Of a DNA stretch of 15,797 nucleotides, positions 5,628-11,802 are shown one piece after another. Source of the stretch: DASUPK01 sp035456265 (GTDB taxonomy: Bacteria; Actinomycetota; Thermoleophilia; Solirubrobacterales; 70-9); contig DATIDP010000064.1 in the NCBI GenBank assembly GCA_035456265.1, positions 1 through 15,797 of the forward strand, written 5' to 3'. Within the stretch, counting starts at the first letter, position 1, and every line of letters starts with the position of its first letter. A program made the translations under genes and the position numbers. A model generated the notes under the pieces. It was not told the DNA's origin. It saw only the letters and a list, made by a program, of their open reading frames with translations, and searched no databases.

Positions 5628-7505
5628 ATGAGCGATCGCCCCGACGATGAGCGCCTCGAGCGGGCCGTGGACGAGGCCCGCCGTCGGGCCGAGGAGGAGG
5701 CGACGGCCGAAATCCTCGCCCTGGAGCACGATCTCGAGCGGGAGCGCGAGCACGCCGCGCGGGCGCTCGAGGAGGTGCAACGACGTCTCGATGAGGCCGA
5801 GGCCGGCGCGGCGAGCGCGGGCAGCGCCGGCGACGCGCAGGATCGCGAGCAGCAGCTGATCGCCGAGCGCGACGAGGCGACCGCGGCCCTGCGCGAGGCT
5901 CAGGAGCGGCTCGCCCGGCTGGAGCGAGACGGCGAGGAGGAGCGGGCGCGCGAGGACGTGCGCCGCTCGGAGCGCGAGCGTGAGCTGGTGGAGCGGAGCC
6001 GGGCCGAGCTCGAGGCACGGATCCGGCAGGAGCTCGAGGGCGAGATGGCGGAGCGGATCGCGCAGATCAAGTCGGAGGCGGACACCAGGGCGAGCGATGA
6101 GATCGCCGCCGCCCGCCAGGCCGCCGAGGCCCGCTACGAGTCGGACCTCGCCTCACGCGAGCAGACGCTCCTGCGGGAGCGCGTGGCTGCACAGCAGGCC
6201 GCGTCTGCGGCGCAACGACGCGTCGATCAGATCGCCGCTCAGATCGAGGCGGCGGGCGCGCGCGTGGAGGGCGCCGAGACCCAGCTCGCCGAGGAGCGAG
6301 CCCGACTCCGTCAAGAGGCCGAGGAGCGGACCGAGGCCGAGATGCGCCGGCTGCAGGCCGAGTCCGACGCGAAGATCCAGGAGGCGATCGCAGGCGTGGA
6401 ATCGGAGACCCGCTCGCGCGCCGAGCGGGAGTCAGGGCGCCAGGTTGCGGAGCTACGGCAGGAGGTCGACCGCCTGCGCGGCGCGGAGGTGACCGCGCGC
6501 GAGGACGCGGCGGAGTGGCTTCGAGGGCGGACGAAGGAGATCAGGCGGAACGCCGAGGAGGGCGTCAGGAAGCAGGTCGCGGCCGCGCGGGGCGAGGCGA
6601 AACGGGAGGCCGAGCGCCGGGCCGCGGAGCGCGAGGCCGTACTGGCGGCCGAGCTGGAGGAGTCGGGGCGGGCCCTGCGCGCCGCCCAGCACCAGCTCCG
6701 GGAGGCGGAGGGACGCGCCGAGGCCGCCGAGCGCAGGCTCGGCGAGGCCTCCGACGATGAGCTCCGACGGGCCGAGGAGGAGCGCGAGGGCCGCTTCGGC
6801 GAGATCGAGGAGCGAATCAAGTCGGTGGTGGACAAGGCGAGCGGCGCGCAGGCCCGCGCCGCCTCGGTAGGGATCGACCTGCCCGGGCCGAGCGCCCCGG
6901 TTGAGCGCCCCGAGGCGCCGGAGGTGGCCGAGGAGCCGGGGGAGCCCGAGCCTGAGCCCTCGGAACCCGAACCCGAGGGGCCGGTCGAGACCGAGCAGAC
7001 GATCGAGCAGGACGCCGCCGAGCCGGAGCCAATCGAGCAGGAGGCCGTCGAGTCGGCGGCACCGGAGGACGAGCCCGGTCTGCTCCAGCGGCTCGCCGCG
7101 GCGCGGCAGGCGAGGCGGCGGGAGCGCGAGGCCCGGCGGGCCGCCCGCGAGCAGCAGGCGGCGGAGGGGCGGGCCGCCCGCGAGAGGAAGGCTGCCGGGA
7201 AGCCCGCCGGGCGGGAGCGCGAGGCCAAGGAGCCGGAGGAGGCGAAGGCCGTGGAGGAGCCGTCGAACGCCGAGCCCGCCCCCGAGCCCAGCAGGTCGAG
7301 GTCCCGAGGCAGGGCCTCCCGGATCGACCTCAACGCGGCGACCTTCGAGCAGCTCCGCGACCTCGGCCTCTCGGTGACGCATGCGACCCGCGTGATCGCC
7401 TACCGCGAGCGCGAGGAGGGCTTCGACTCGATCGACGACCTCGACACGGTCCCGGGCCTCCCGAAGAATCTCGTCGAGGGCCTCAAGGAGAAGCTGACGG
7501 TCTGA
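5628..7505 (+). CDS. Long coiled-coil protein with C-terminal ComEA-like helix-hairpin-helix domain
   Basis: The 625-aa protein has four visible parts. Residues 1 to about 412 are a nearly unbroken heptad-rich coiled coil of Glu, Arg, Ala and Gln. Residues about 415-482 are an acidic Pro/Glu linker (EPGEPEPEPSEPEPEGP). Residues about 484-546 form a highly charged Arg-rich helix (ARRREREARRAAREQQAA). Residues about 564-625 are a helix-hairpin-helix domain: DLNAATFEQLRDLGLS, ATRVIAYRE, GFDSIDDLDTVPGLP, resembling ComEA and type II secretion K domains that bind DNA. No signal peptide or membrane segment is present, so it is probably cytoplasmic, unlike ComEA. A role in nucleoid organisation or scaffolding is inference. 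Its stop abuts the stop of the convergent deacetylase gene. Confidence 0.85.
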   Translation: MSDRPDDERLERAVDEARRRAEEEATAEILALEHDLEREREHAARALEEVQRRLDEAEAGAASAGSAGDAQDREQQLIAERDEATAALREAQERLARLERDGEEERAREDVRRSERERELVERSRAELEARIRQELEGEMAERIAQIKSEADTRASDEIAAARQAAEARYESDLASREQTLLRERVAAQQAASAAQRRVDQIAAQIEAAGARVEGAETQLAEERARLRQEAEERTEAEMRRLQAESDAKIQEAIAGVESETRSRAERESGRQVAELRQEVDRLRGAEVTAREDAAEWLRGRTKEIRRNAEEGVRKQVAAARGEAKREAERRAAEREAVLAAELEESGRALRAAQHQLREAEGRAEAAERRLGEASDDELRRAEEEREGRFGEIEERIKSVVDKASGAQARAASVGIDLPGPSAPVERPEAPEVAEEPGEPEPEPSEPEPEGPVETEQTIEQDAAEPEPIEQEAVESAAPEDEPGLLQRLAAARQARRREREARRAAREQQAAEGRAARERKAAGKPAGREREAKEPEEAKAVEEPSNAEPAPEPSRSRSRGRASRIDLNAATFEQLRDLGLSVTHATRVIAYREREEGFDSIDDLDTVPGLPKNLVEGLKEKLTV

Positions 7506-8501
7506 TCAGGACCGCTCCAGGATGGGCCAGAAGCGTGCCAGCCGCTCGCGGTGCCGGGCGGCCGGTTCCCCCGCAGCTACCCGCGGCTCGAGGTCGCCCC
7601 CGAACGCCTCGAGGGTCGTGACCACGGACCGCGACAGCGCGCCGATCGAGTAGCCGCCCTCCAGGCAGATCAGCACCGGCGCGCCGAGCTCAGCCGCGAG
7701 GTCGCGAAACGTCGCTGCCATGTCACCGTAGGCGGCGTCGTCCAGCTCGCAGTTGGCAAGCGGATCGTCGCGGTGCGCGTCGTAGCCGGCCGAGATGCAG
7801 AGCAGGCCGGGCCGCCACTCGCGCGCGATCGGCGCCACGACCGACTGGACCAGGGAGAGGAACTCGTCCGGTCCGGCGCCGGGCGGCACGGGCAGATTGA
7901 CCGTGTAGCCCTCGCCTTCGCCGCTGCCGAGGTCGCTCGCGGCCCCGGTCCCGGGGTAGAGCGGGCTCTGGTGAATGCTCGAGTAGAGGACCTGCGAGGA
8001 GCCGTAGAAGATCGCCTCGGTCCCGTTTCCGTGGTGAACGTCCCAGTCGAGGATGAGGACCCTCTCGACGCCGAGCTCCGCGATCGCGTGTGCCGAGGCG
8101 ACGGCGACGTTGTTGAACAGACAGAACCCCATCGCGCGATCCCCCTCGGCGTGGTGGCCGGGCGGCCGGAGCCCGCAGAAGGCGAAGCCGCCATCCGAGA
8201 CGAGGCGCTCGGCCGCGTGGACGGCCCCGCCCGCGGCGTGCAGAGCCGCGTTCCAGGAGCCGGCGCTGACGACGGTGTCGAGATCGATCGGCCCTCCGCC
8301 GCGCTCGGAGAGCTCCTCGATGGAGTCGACGTGAGTCGCGCTGTGTACGCGCTCGAGCTGCTCGCGGGTCGCCGCCGGTGCCTCGACCAGCTCCATTCCG
8401 AGCCAGTCGCGGTCCGACATCGCCTCCTCGATGGCCGTGATGCGCCGGCCGTTCTCCGGATGCCCACCGGTGTCGTGCTCGAACGAGCTTGGGTGTCTCA
8501 C
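7506..8501 (-). CDS. Class II-type histone deacetylase family protein (AcuC/HdaH-like)
   Basis: This 331-aa single-domain enzyme has all the arginase/deacetylase-fold signatures: FEHDTGGHPENGRR at 7-20, PPGHHAEGDRAMGFCLFNNVAVA at 113-135 with the His116-His117 dyad, ILDWDVHHGNGT at 150-161 (zinc ligands Asp154 and His156), SAGYDAHRDDPL at 237-248 (third ligand Asp241), and EGGYS with the catalytic Tyr284. It should be a zinc deacetylase acting on acetyl-lysine, acetylpolyamines or similar small amides; bacterial members have varied substrates. The GTG at 8501 is chosen because family homology begins within a few residues. The 43-bp divergent gap to nadB probably holds both promoters. No acetyltransferase or acetyl-CoA synthetase gene sits nearby to hint at its target. 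Confidence 0.92.
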   Translation of the reverse strand: MRHPSSFEHDTGGHPENGRRITAIEEAMSDRDWLGMELVEAPAATREQLERVHSATHVDSIEELSERGGGPIDLDTVVSAGSWNAALHAAGGAVHAAERLVSDGGFAFCGLRPPGHHAEGDRAMGFCLFNNVAVASAHAIAELGVERVLILDWDVHHGNGTEAIFYGSSQVLYSSIHQSPLYPGTGAASDLGSGEGEGYTVNLPVPPGAGPDEFLSLVQSVVAPIAREWRPGLLCISAGYDAHRDDPLANCELDDAAYGDMAATFRDLAAELGAPVLICLEGGYSIGALSRSVVTTLEAFGGDLEPRVAAGEPAARHRERLARFWPILERS

Positions 8502-8526
8502 GTATAGCCCCGCGATCTAGCGCACA

Positions 8527-8532
8527 CTAGGG
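8527..8532 (+). promoter_or_regulatory. Possible -10 element for nadB
   Basis: TAGGGT fits TANNNT and lies 12 bases before the nadB ATG, with no Shine-Dalgarno between them. The spacing resembles that before the coiled-coil gene and would give a very short leader. No clear -35 is present, so this is a weak call. Confidence 0.3.
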
Positions 8533-8544
8533 TTCTCGGCCCCG

Positions 8545-9987
8545 ATGACGCCGGACGAGCCCCTCGACGTCGTGGTGGTGGGCGGCGGCGCCGCCGGCCT
8601 CTACGCGGCGCTGACCGCGGCGGACGCCGGCTCGCGGGTGGCCATGGTCTCCCGGAAGCCGCTGTCGGAGAGCTCGAGCTTCTGGGCGCAGGGTGGGCTC
8701 GCCGCGGCGATCGGCCCCGACGATTCGCCCGAGCAGCACGTCGAGGACACGGTGGCGGCCGGCCGCTGGGCGTGCCGCCGCTCCGCGGCGGAGCTGCTGG
8801 CACGCGAGGCACCCGGCGTGGTCGCTGAGCTCGAGCGCCGTGGCGTCGAGTTCGACCGCGACCCTGACGGCAGCCTGGCCCTCGCACTCGAGGGGGGCCA
8901 CTCCCGCCGGAGGGTCGTCCACGCGGGCGGGGCCGGCACCGGCCGGCGGATCACCGAGCGGCTCGCCGTGCTCGCCGCCGAGGACGATCGGATCGACGTG
9001 ATCGAGGGGACCTCGATGGTGGCCCTGTGGAGCGAAGGCGCCCGCTGCCACGGCGTGATCACTGACGCCGGCGATCTCCCGGCGCGGGCCACGATTCTCG
9101 CGACGGGCGGGGCGGCGGCGCTCTGGGCCCGCACCACCAACCCCTGGGGCGCCATCGGCGCCGGACCCGTGATGGCGCATGCCGCCGGAGCCGAGCTCGC
9201 GGACCTCGAGCTCTGCCAATTCCATCCCACCGCCCTGGCGGCGGCGGGCTCCCGCTACGACGGGCTGCTGGTGACCGAGGCAGTCCGCGGGGAGGGCGCC
9301 ACCCTGCTGGGCGCGAACGGCGCGCGCTTCACGGACGAGCTGGCCCCGCGGGACGCGGTCACGCTCGCGGTCCTGGACCGGATGCGCCAGGACGGAACCG
9401 ACCACGTCATGCTGGACCTGCGGGAGCTGAGCGAGGCACGCTTTCCGAACGTCTTCGAGGCGCTCCGCGAGGCCGGCTTCGACCCGCAGCGCGAGCCGAT
9501 CCCGGTCTCGCCGGCCTCCCACTACGTGATGGGAGGCATCGCCACCGACCTGGAGGGGCGCTCCTCCCTGCCGGGGCTCTTCGCTGTCGGCGAATGCGCG
9601 TGCACGGGTCTCCACGGCGCGAACCGCCTCGCCTCGAACTCTCTGACCGAGTGCTTCGTGCTCGGCGCCCGGGCGGCGACTGCGGCCTCCGGCGAGTCCG
9701 ATCCCGGTCCGCCCCCCGAGCCGCCGTCGTGGCGGTTCGATCCGCCGCCGGCGGAGACGCGCGACGCCGTCTGGCGCCTCGCCGGCCCCCTGCGCAGCGC
9801 CGAGGGGCTCGAGCAACTACGTTCGGATCCCTATCCGCTCGCCCGCCTGATCGCCCGCTTCGCGCTCGAGAGGCGCGAGTCGCGTGGCTCCCATCAGCGC
9901 CTCGAGCTCCCCGAGCGAGACCCGGGGCTGGACGGCCGGCACATCGTCTGCGCCGGCGACGAGCTGCGCTGGCAGCCCTGGGCCTAG
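8545..9987 (+). CDS. nadB: L-aspartate oxidase
   Basis: The protein oxidises L-aspartate to iminoaspartate, the first step of de novo NAD synthesis, using FAD. It has the dinucleotide-binding start VVVVGGGAAGLYAAL (residues 9-23), the flavin loop SSSFWAQGGLAAAIG (43-57), and the active-site residues expected from E. coli NadB: His227 in CQFHPTAL, Arg269 in LAPRD, His326 in SPASHYVMGG and Arg361 in GLHGANRLASNSLTE. With 480 residues it is shorter than the roughly 540-residue E. coli enzyme, the difference being in the C-terminal helical part, which still ends with ERRESRGSHQR. It is followed by unrelated genes: nadA and nadC, its usual neighbours, are not in this window. Confidence 0.93.
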   Translation: MTPDEPLDVVVVGGGAAGLYAALTAADAGSRVAMVSRKPLSESSSFWAQGGLAAAIGPDDSPEQHVEDTVAAGRWACRRSAAELLAREAPGVVAELERRGVEFDRDPDGSLALALEGGHSRRRVVHAGGAGTGRRITERLAVLAAEDDRIDVIEGTSMVALWSEGARCHGVITDAGDLPARATILATGGAAALWARTTNPWGAIGAGPVMAHAAGAELADLELCQFHPTALAAAGSRYDGLLVTEAVRGEGATLLGANGARFTDELAPRDAVTLAVLDRMRQDGTDHVMLDLRELSEARFPNVFEALREAGFDPQREPIPVSPASHYVMGGIATDLEGRSSLPGLFAVGECACTGLHGANRLASNSLTECFVLGARAATAASGESDPGPPPEPPSWRFDPPPAETRDAVWRLAGPLRSAEGLEQLRSDPYPLARLIARFALERRESRGSHQRLELPERDPGLDGRHIVCAGDELRWQPWA

Positions 9988-9993
9988 CCGCGC

Positions 9994-10022
9994 CCGCCGC
10001 ATACCCAAAAGCAGGGGGGCGG
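9994..10022 (+). terminator. Weak hairpin after nadB
   Basis: CCGCC at 9994-9998 can pair with GGCGG at 10018-10022, and CCC at 10004-10006 with GGG at 10014-10016, around a 7-nt loop (AAAAGCA). An internal loop weakens it and there is no proper T-run, so termination here is only a possibility. Confidence 0.25.
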
Positions 10023-10098
10023 ATCTACTTAAAACTGCTTAACTGATGCTTAATCCTACTCATTTTTGGGGATGCTTCAATCCGCAGTGCCTGAAGGG
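10023..10098 (+). promoter_or_regulatory. AT-rich control island with phased CTTAA repeats
   Basis: This stretch is far richer in A and T than its surroundings and lies upstream of the 159-aa gene. CTTAA occurs at 10028, 10038 and 10049, spaced 10 and 11 bp, so the copies fall on the same face of the helix. GATGCTTAATCC (10045-10056) is repeated as GATGCTTCAATCC (10071-10083). Such an arrangement suggests a promoter with a regulator-binding array. I cannot fix one -10/-35 pair. Confidence 0.45.
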
Positions 10099-10155
10099 TC
10101 CGAGGGCACGGTTGCCCGCGAGGACGCGGCTTCAGGGGGGATAGGAGAGATCAGG

Positions 10156-10635
10156 ATGTATCAATTCAGTCGTTCCATCTACAGGGACCTCGTCCCCCGC
10201 ATCGATACCTGCGGCGGCAGCAGTGAGAGGACGCTGGCGGCGAGGCGGCAGGTCCTGGAGGCATGCGAAGCCACGATTCAGCGATTGGTCTCCGATCGTC
10301 GCTATTTCGCCCGGCCGGCGAAGACGCTCTTCACCGAGATCCGGGAACACTTCGCGCTCGCCGAGCAGGTGAGGGTCTACATAATCATCGAGCGCCACAT
10401 CGACCTGATCGAGGAGTTTCTCGATTCCCTGCCGGCCGACGTGACACTGGACGGTCAGCAGAGGAGCTGCCGGGCCAGCACTCGCAAGGGCACTCCGTGC
10501 CGGCGCGAGCCGCTGCCGGGTATGGACTACTGCCCCTCGCACAAGCACCTCGAGGAGACCTCCGAGGATGCGGGGGTGCGGCAAGGCGACGGCCGAGCCG
10601 CAACCCGTTTGGTGCAGGAAGCGGCGGCGGCCTAG
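10156..10635 (+). CDS. Uncharacterised 159-aa protein with a C-terminal Cys3His cluster
   Basis: The N-terminal two thirds are predicted helical (MYQFSRSIYRDLVPRI, then RRQVLEACEATIQRLVSD and FALAEQVRVYIIIERHIDLIEEFLDSL). The C-terminal part has a spaced cluster, C-x9-C-x10-C-x2-H, written CRASTRKGTPC then YCPSH, resembling the short CxxxTxxGxxC...YCxxH zinc-binding modules found at the ends of unrelated proteins (DUF5763-like). I chose the ATG at 10156 because GGAGAG lies 7 bases upstream. The same frame is open back to a TTG at 10066 and an ATG at 10072, but those have no ribosome site and sit in the AT-rich control island. It stands alone between nadB and a LuxR-type fragment. Function is unknown; a nucleic-acid or protein-binding regulator is a guess. 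Confidence 0.72.
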   Translation: MYQFSRSIYRDLVPRIDTCGGSSERTLAARRQVLEACEATIQRLVSDRRYFARPAKTLFTEIREHFALAEQVRVYIIIERHIDLIEEFLDSLPADVTLDGQQRSCRASTRKGTPCRREPLPGMDYCPSHKHLEETSEDAGVRQGDGRAATRLVQEAAAA

Positions 10636-10655
10636 CTTCTGGGGTACAGGTGAGC

Positions 10656-10679
10656 GCGCCCGCCCGGGGGGTCGGGCGC
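10656..10679 (+). terminator. GC hairpin after the 159-aa gene
   Basis: GCGCCCG at 10656-10662 pairs perfectly with CGGGCGC at 10673-10679 over a 10-nt loop, 20 bases after the stop codon. No T-tract follows. Position suggests a terminator. The remaining bases to 10760 show no convincing coding frame. Confidence 0.35.
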
Positions 10680-10760
10680 AGCGCACCTCCCAGCGTCGCC
10701 GGTCCGGGGGCGGGTGCCGAAGCCGTCGGGGGCCACTCGGCCCGATCTACGCTGCCGACG

Positions 10761-10835
10761 GTGGAACAGCGGATCGGCTTCCTGGATGTTCCCGACGGTC
10801 CCATCGCGTACGCAACCCGCCCCCAGCCGAGATGA
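10761..10835 (+). pseudogene. N-terminal remnant of a probable hydrolase-LuxR fusion gene
   Basis: A GTG at 10761 opens a 24-codon frame reading VEQRIGF then PDGPIAYAT and ending PQPR before TGA. The pattern resembles the opening of large actinobacterial alpha/beta-hydrolase proteins fused to a LuxR domain, which begin M/VEQxIxF...DGxxIAYAT. The hydrolase core (roughly 250 or more residues) is missing, and the next thing in the DNA is a LuxR helix-turn-helix in the -1 frame, overlapping as ATGA. I infer an internal deletion that fused the two ends out of frame. The similarity is from memory of the family and is short, so chance remains possible. Confidence 0.45.
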
Positions 10836-11047
10836 GACACGGCGGAAGCGCCGAGACCCCGCTCAGCGACCGAGAGCGCGAGGTCCTGGCCCTGGTAGCC
10901 CAAGGGCTGAGCGACAAGGAGATCGCCGACCGCCTCGTGCTCAGCCCGCACACGGTGCACCGCCACGTCGCCAACGTGCGCACCAAGCTGCGGCAGCCCT
11001 CTCGCGCGGCAGCTGCTGCTCACGCCGCGCGCTCGGGTCTGATCTAA
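10832..11047 (+). CDS. Free-standing LuxR-type helix-turn-helix protein (71 aa)
   Basis: The 71 residues are little more than a GerE/LuxR DNA-binding domain: PLSDREREVLALVAQGLSD, KEIADRLVLSPHTVHRHVAN and VRTKLRQPSRAAAAAHA, with the recognition helix around SPHTVHRHVANV. No receiver, PAS or ligand-binding domain precedes it. The ending QPSRAAAAAHAARSGL resembles the C-termini of large hydrolase-LuxR fusion regulators, and a short N-terminal piece of such a protein overlaps its start (ATGA). It may be the surviving tail of a deleted gene, or a small functional DNA-binding protein like GerE, which is of about this size. The ATG at 10832 has no Shine-Dalgarno; translation could come by coupling from the overlapping remnant frame. 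Confidence 0.75.
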   Translation: MRHGGSAETPLSDREREVLALVAQGLSDKEIADRLVLSPHTVHRHVANVRTKLRQPSRAAAAAHAARSGLI

Positions 11048-11168
11048 GCGCCCCCGCTCGCCGGTGGGCCGATTGCGGCCAGCGAAAGATGGCCGAGGCG
11101 AGTGACGTCCCGGTCGCTTCCCCGGCCGTAACTACCTAGGTCCGATCACCCCCGAGCAAGGAGAGCCG
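11048..11168 (+). promoter_or_regulatory. Intergenic region upstream of the methyltransferase gene
   Basis: This 121-bp gap ends in a good ribosome site (AAGGAGAG, about 5-12 bases before ATG 11169). An A/T-richer patch, GTAACTACCTAGGT around 11129-11142, is the likely promoter core, though no clean -35/-10 pair can be fixed. Nothing coding is seen here. Confidence 0.3.
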
Positions 11169-11795
11169 ATGACGAAGGTCTGGGAGCAAGTGTTCAGCGC
11201 CGTCTACGACCCGCTTCTCTGGATCGCCGAGCGGGCCGGCATGGCGACGCGAAGGGAGGACCTGCTCAGCCGCGCAGACGGCCGGGTCCTGGAGCTGGGT
11301 GCCGGAACGGGCCTCAATCTCGACCACTATCCCGAGGACATCGAGCAGCTGGTGCTGACGGAGCCCGCGGCACCGATGGTCTCGAAGCTGGAGCGGCGAG
11401 CGAAACGTTCGGGCAACGACAGCAGAATCGTGTTGGCCCCGGCGGAGCAGCTCCCCTTCGAGGACGACAGCTTCGACACCGTCGTCTCGACGCTCGTCCT
11501 CTGCACGGTCGACGACCCCCGTCGAGCGATTCGCGAGGTCGCGAGGGTCCTGAGACCCGGCGGGCAGCTGCTCTTCCTCGAGCACGTTCGCTCTGACTCC
11601 GCGCGCCTCGCCCGCTGGCAAGACCGGCTACACAGGCCGTGGCACGCCTTCGCCGCCGGCTGCAACGCCAACCGTGCAACGGTGGAGCTCCTCCGCGAGA
11701 GCGACCTGCACGTCCAGACGGTCGACCGCGCTCGCTGGTCCTGGATGCCGGCGCTGGTTCATCCGCTCGCTATTGGGAGAGCCCAGGCGTCATAG
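11169..11795 (+). CDS. Class I SAM-dependent methyltransferase (Methyltransf_11 type)
   Basis: This 208-aa protein has the Rossmann methyltransferase motifs in order: motif I RVLELGAGTGLNLDHYP (39-55), acidic end of strand 2 LTEPAAPM (63-70), APAEQLPFEDDSFDTVVSTL (90-109) with motif II-like sequence, and the post-motif VARVLRPGGQLLFLEHV (124-140). The C-terminal RPWHAFAAGCNANRATVELL resembles a UbiE/METTL7-like subset that acts on lipids or small hydrophobic thiols; the substrate cannot be read. A strong Shine-Dalgarno (AAGGAGAG) precedes the ATG. hyuA begins 7 bp after the stop, so the three genes to 15287 probably form one operon, though a functional link between methylation and hydantoin-type hydrolysis is not obvious. 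Confidence 0.88.
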   Translation: MTKVWEQVFSAVYDPLLWIAERAGMATRREDLLSRADGRVLELGAGTGLNLDHYPEDIEQLVLTEPAAPMVSKLERRAKRSGNDSRIVLAPAEQLPFEDDSFDTVVSTLVLCTVDDPRRAIREVARVLRPGGQLLFLEHVRSDSARLARWQDRLHRPWHAFAAGCNANRATVELLRESDLHVQTVDRARWSWMPALVHPLAIGRAQAS

Positions 11796-11802
11796 TCGGG
11801 CC

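Noticed and set aside
3844..5631. A 595-codon plus-strand frame across rdgB, rph and the pilin gene
   Set aside because: It is antisense to three well-supported genes and crosses their boundaries and the intergenic hairpin.
6900..7060. Possible DNA repeat array in the coiled-coil gene
   Set aside because: The repetition comes from Pro/Glu codons of an acidic linker; units are irregular and there is no spacer structure like a CRISPR array.
6311..7333. A Ser/Arg-rich minus-strand frame opposite the coiled-coil gene
   Set aside because: Its Ser/Arg/Ala composition is what the reverse complement of a Glu/Arg/Ala coiled coil produces; it has no start context.
10066..10155. 30-residue N-terminal extension of the Cys/His protein from TTG 10066 or ATG 10072
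   Set aside because: The frame is open, but the ribosome site GGAGAG sits just before ATG 10156 and the extension lies in the repeat-bearing control region.
10714..11139. A 141-codon plus-strand frame overlapping the LuxR gene
   Set aside because: Arg/Pro-rich shadow frame; the LuxR frame has the helix-turn-helix motif.
11674..11802. 43-residue N-terminal extension of HyuA
   Set aside because: It overlaps the methyltransferase gene out of frame, while the ATP-loop signature starts at ATG 11803.
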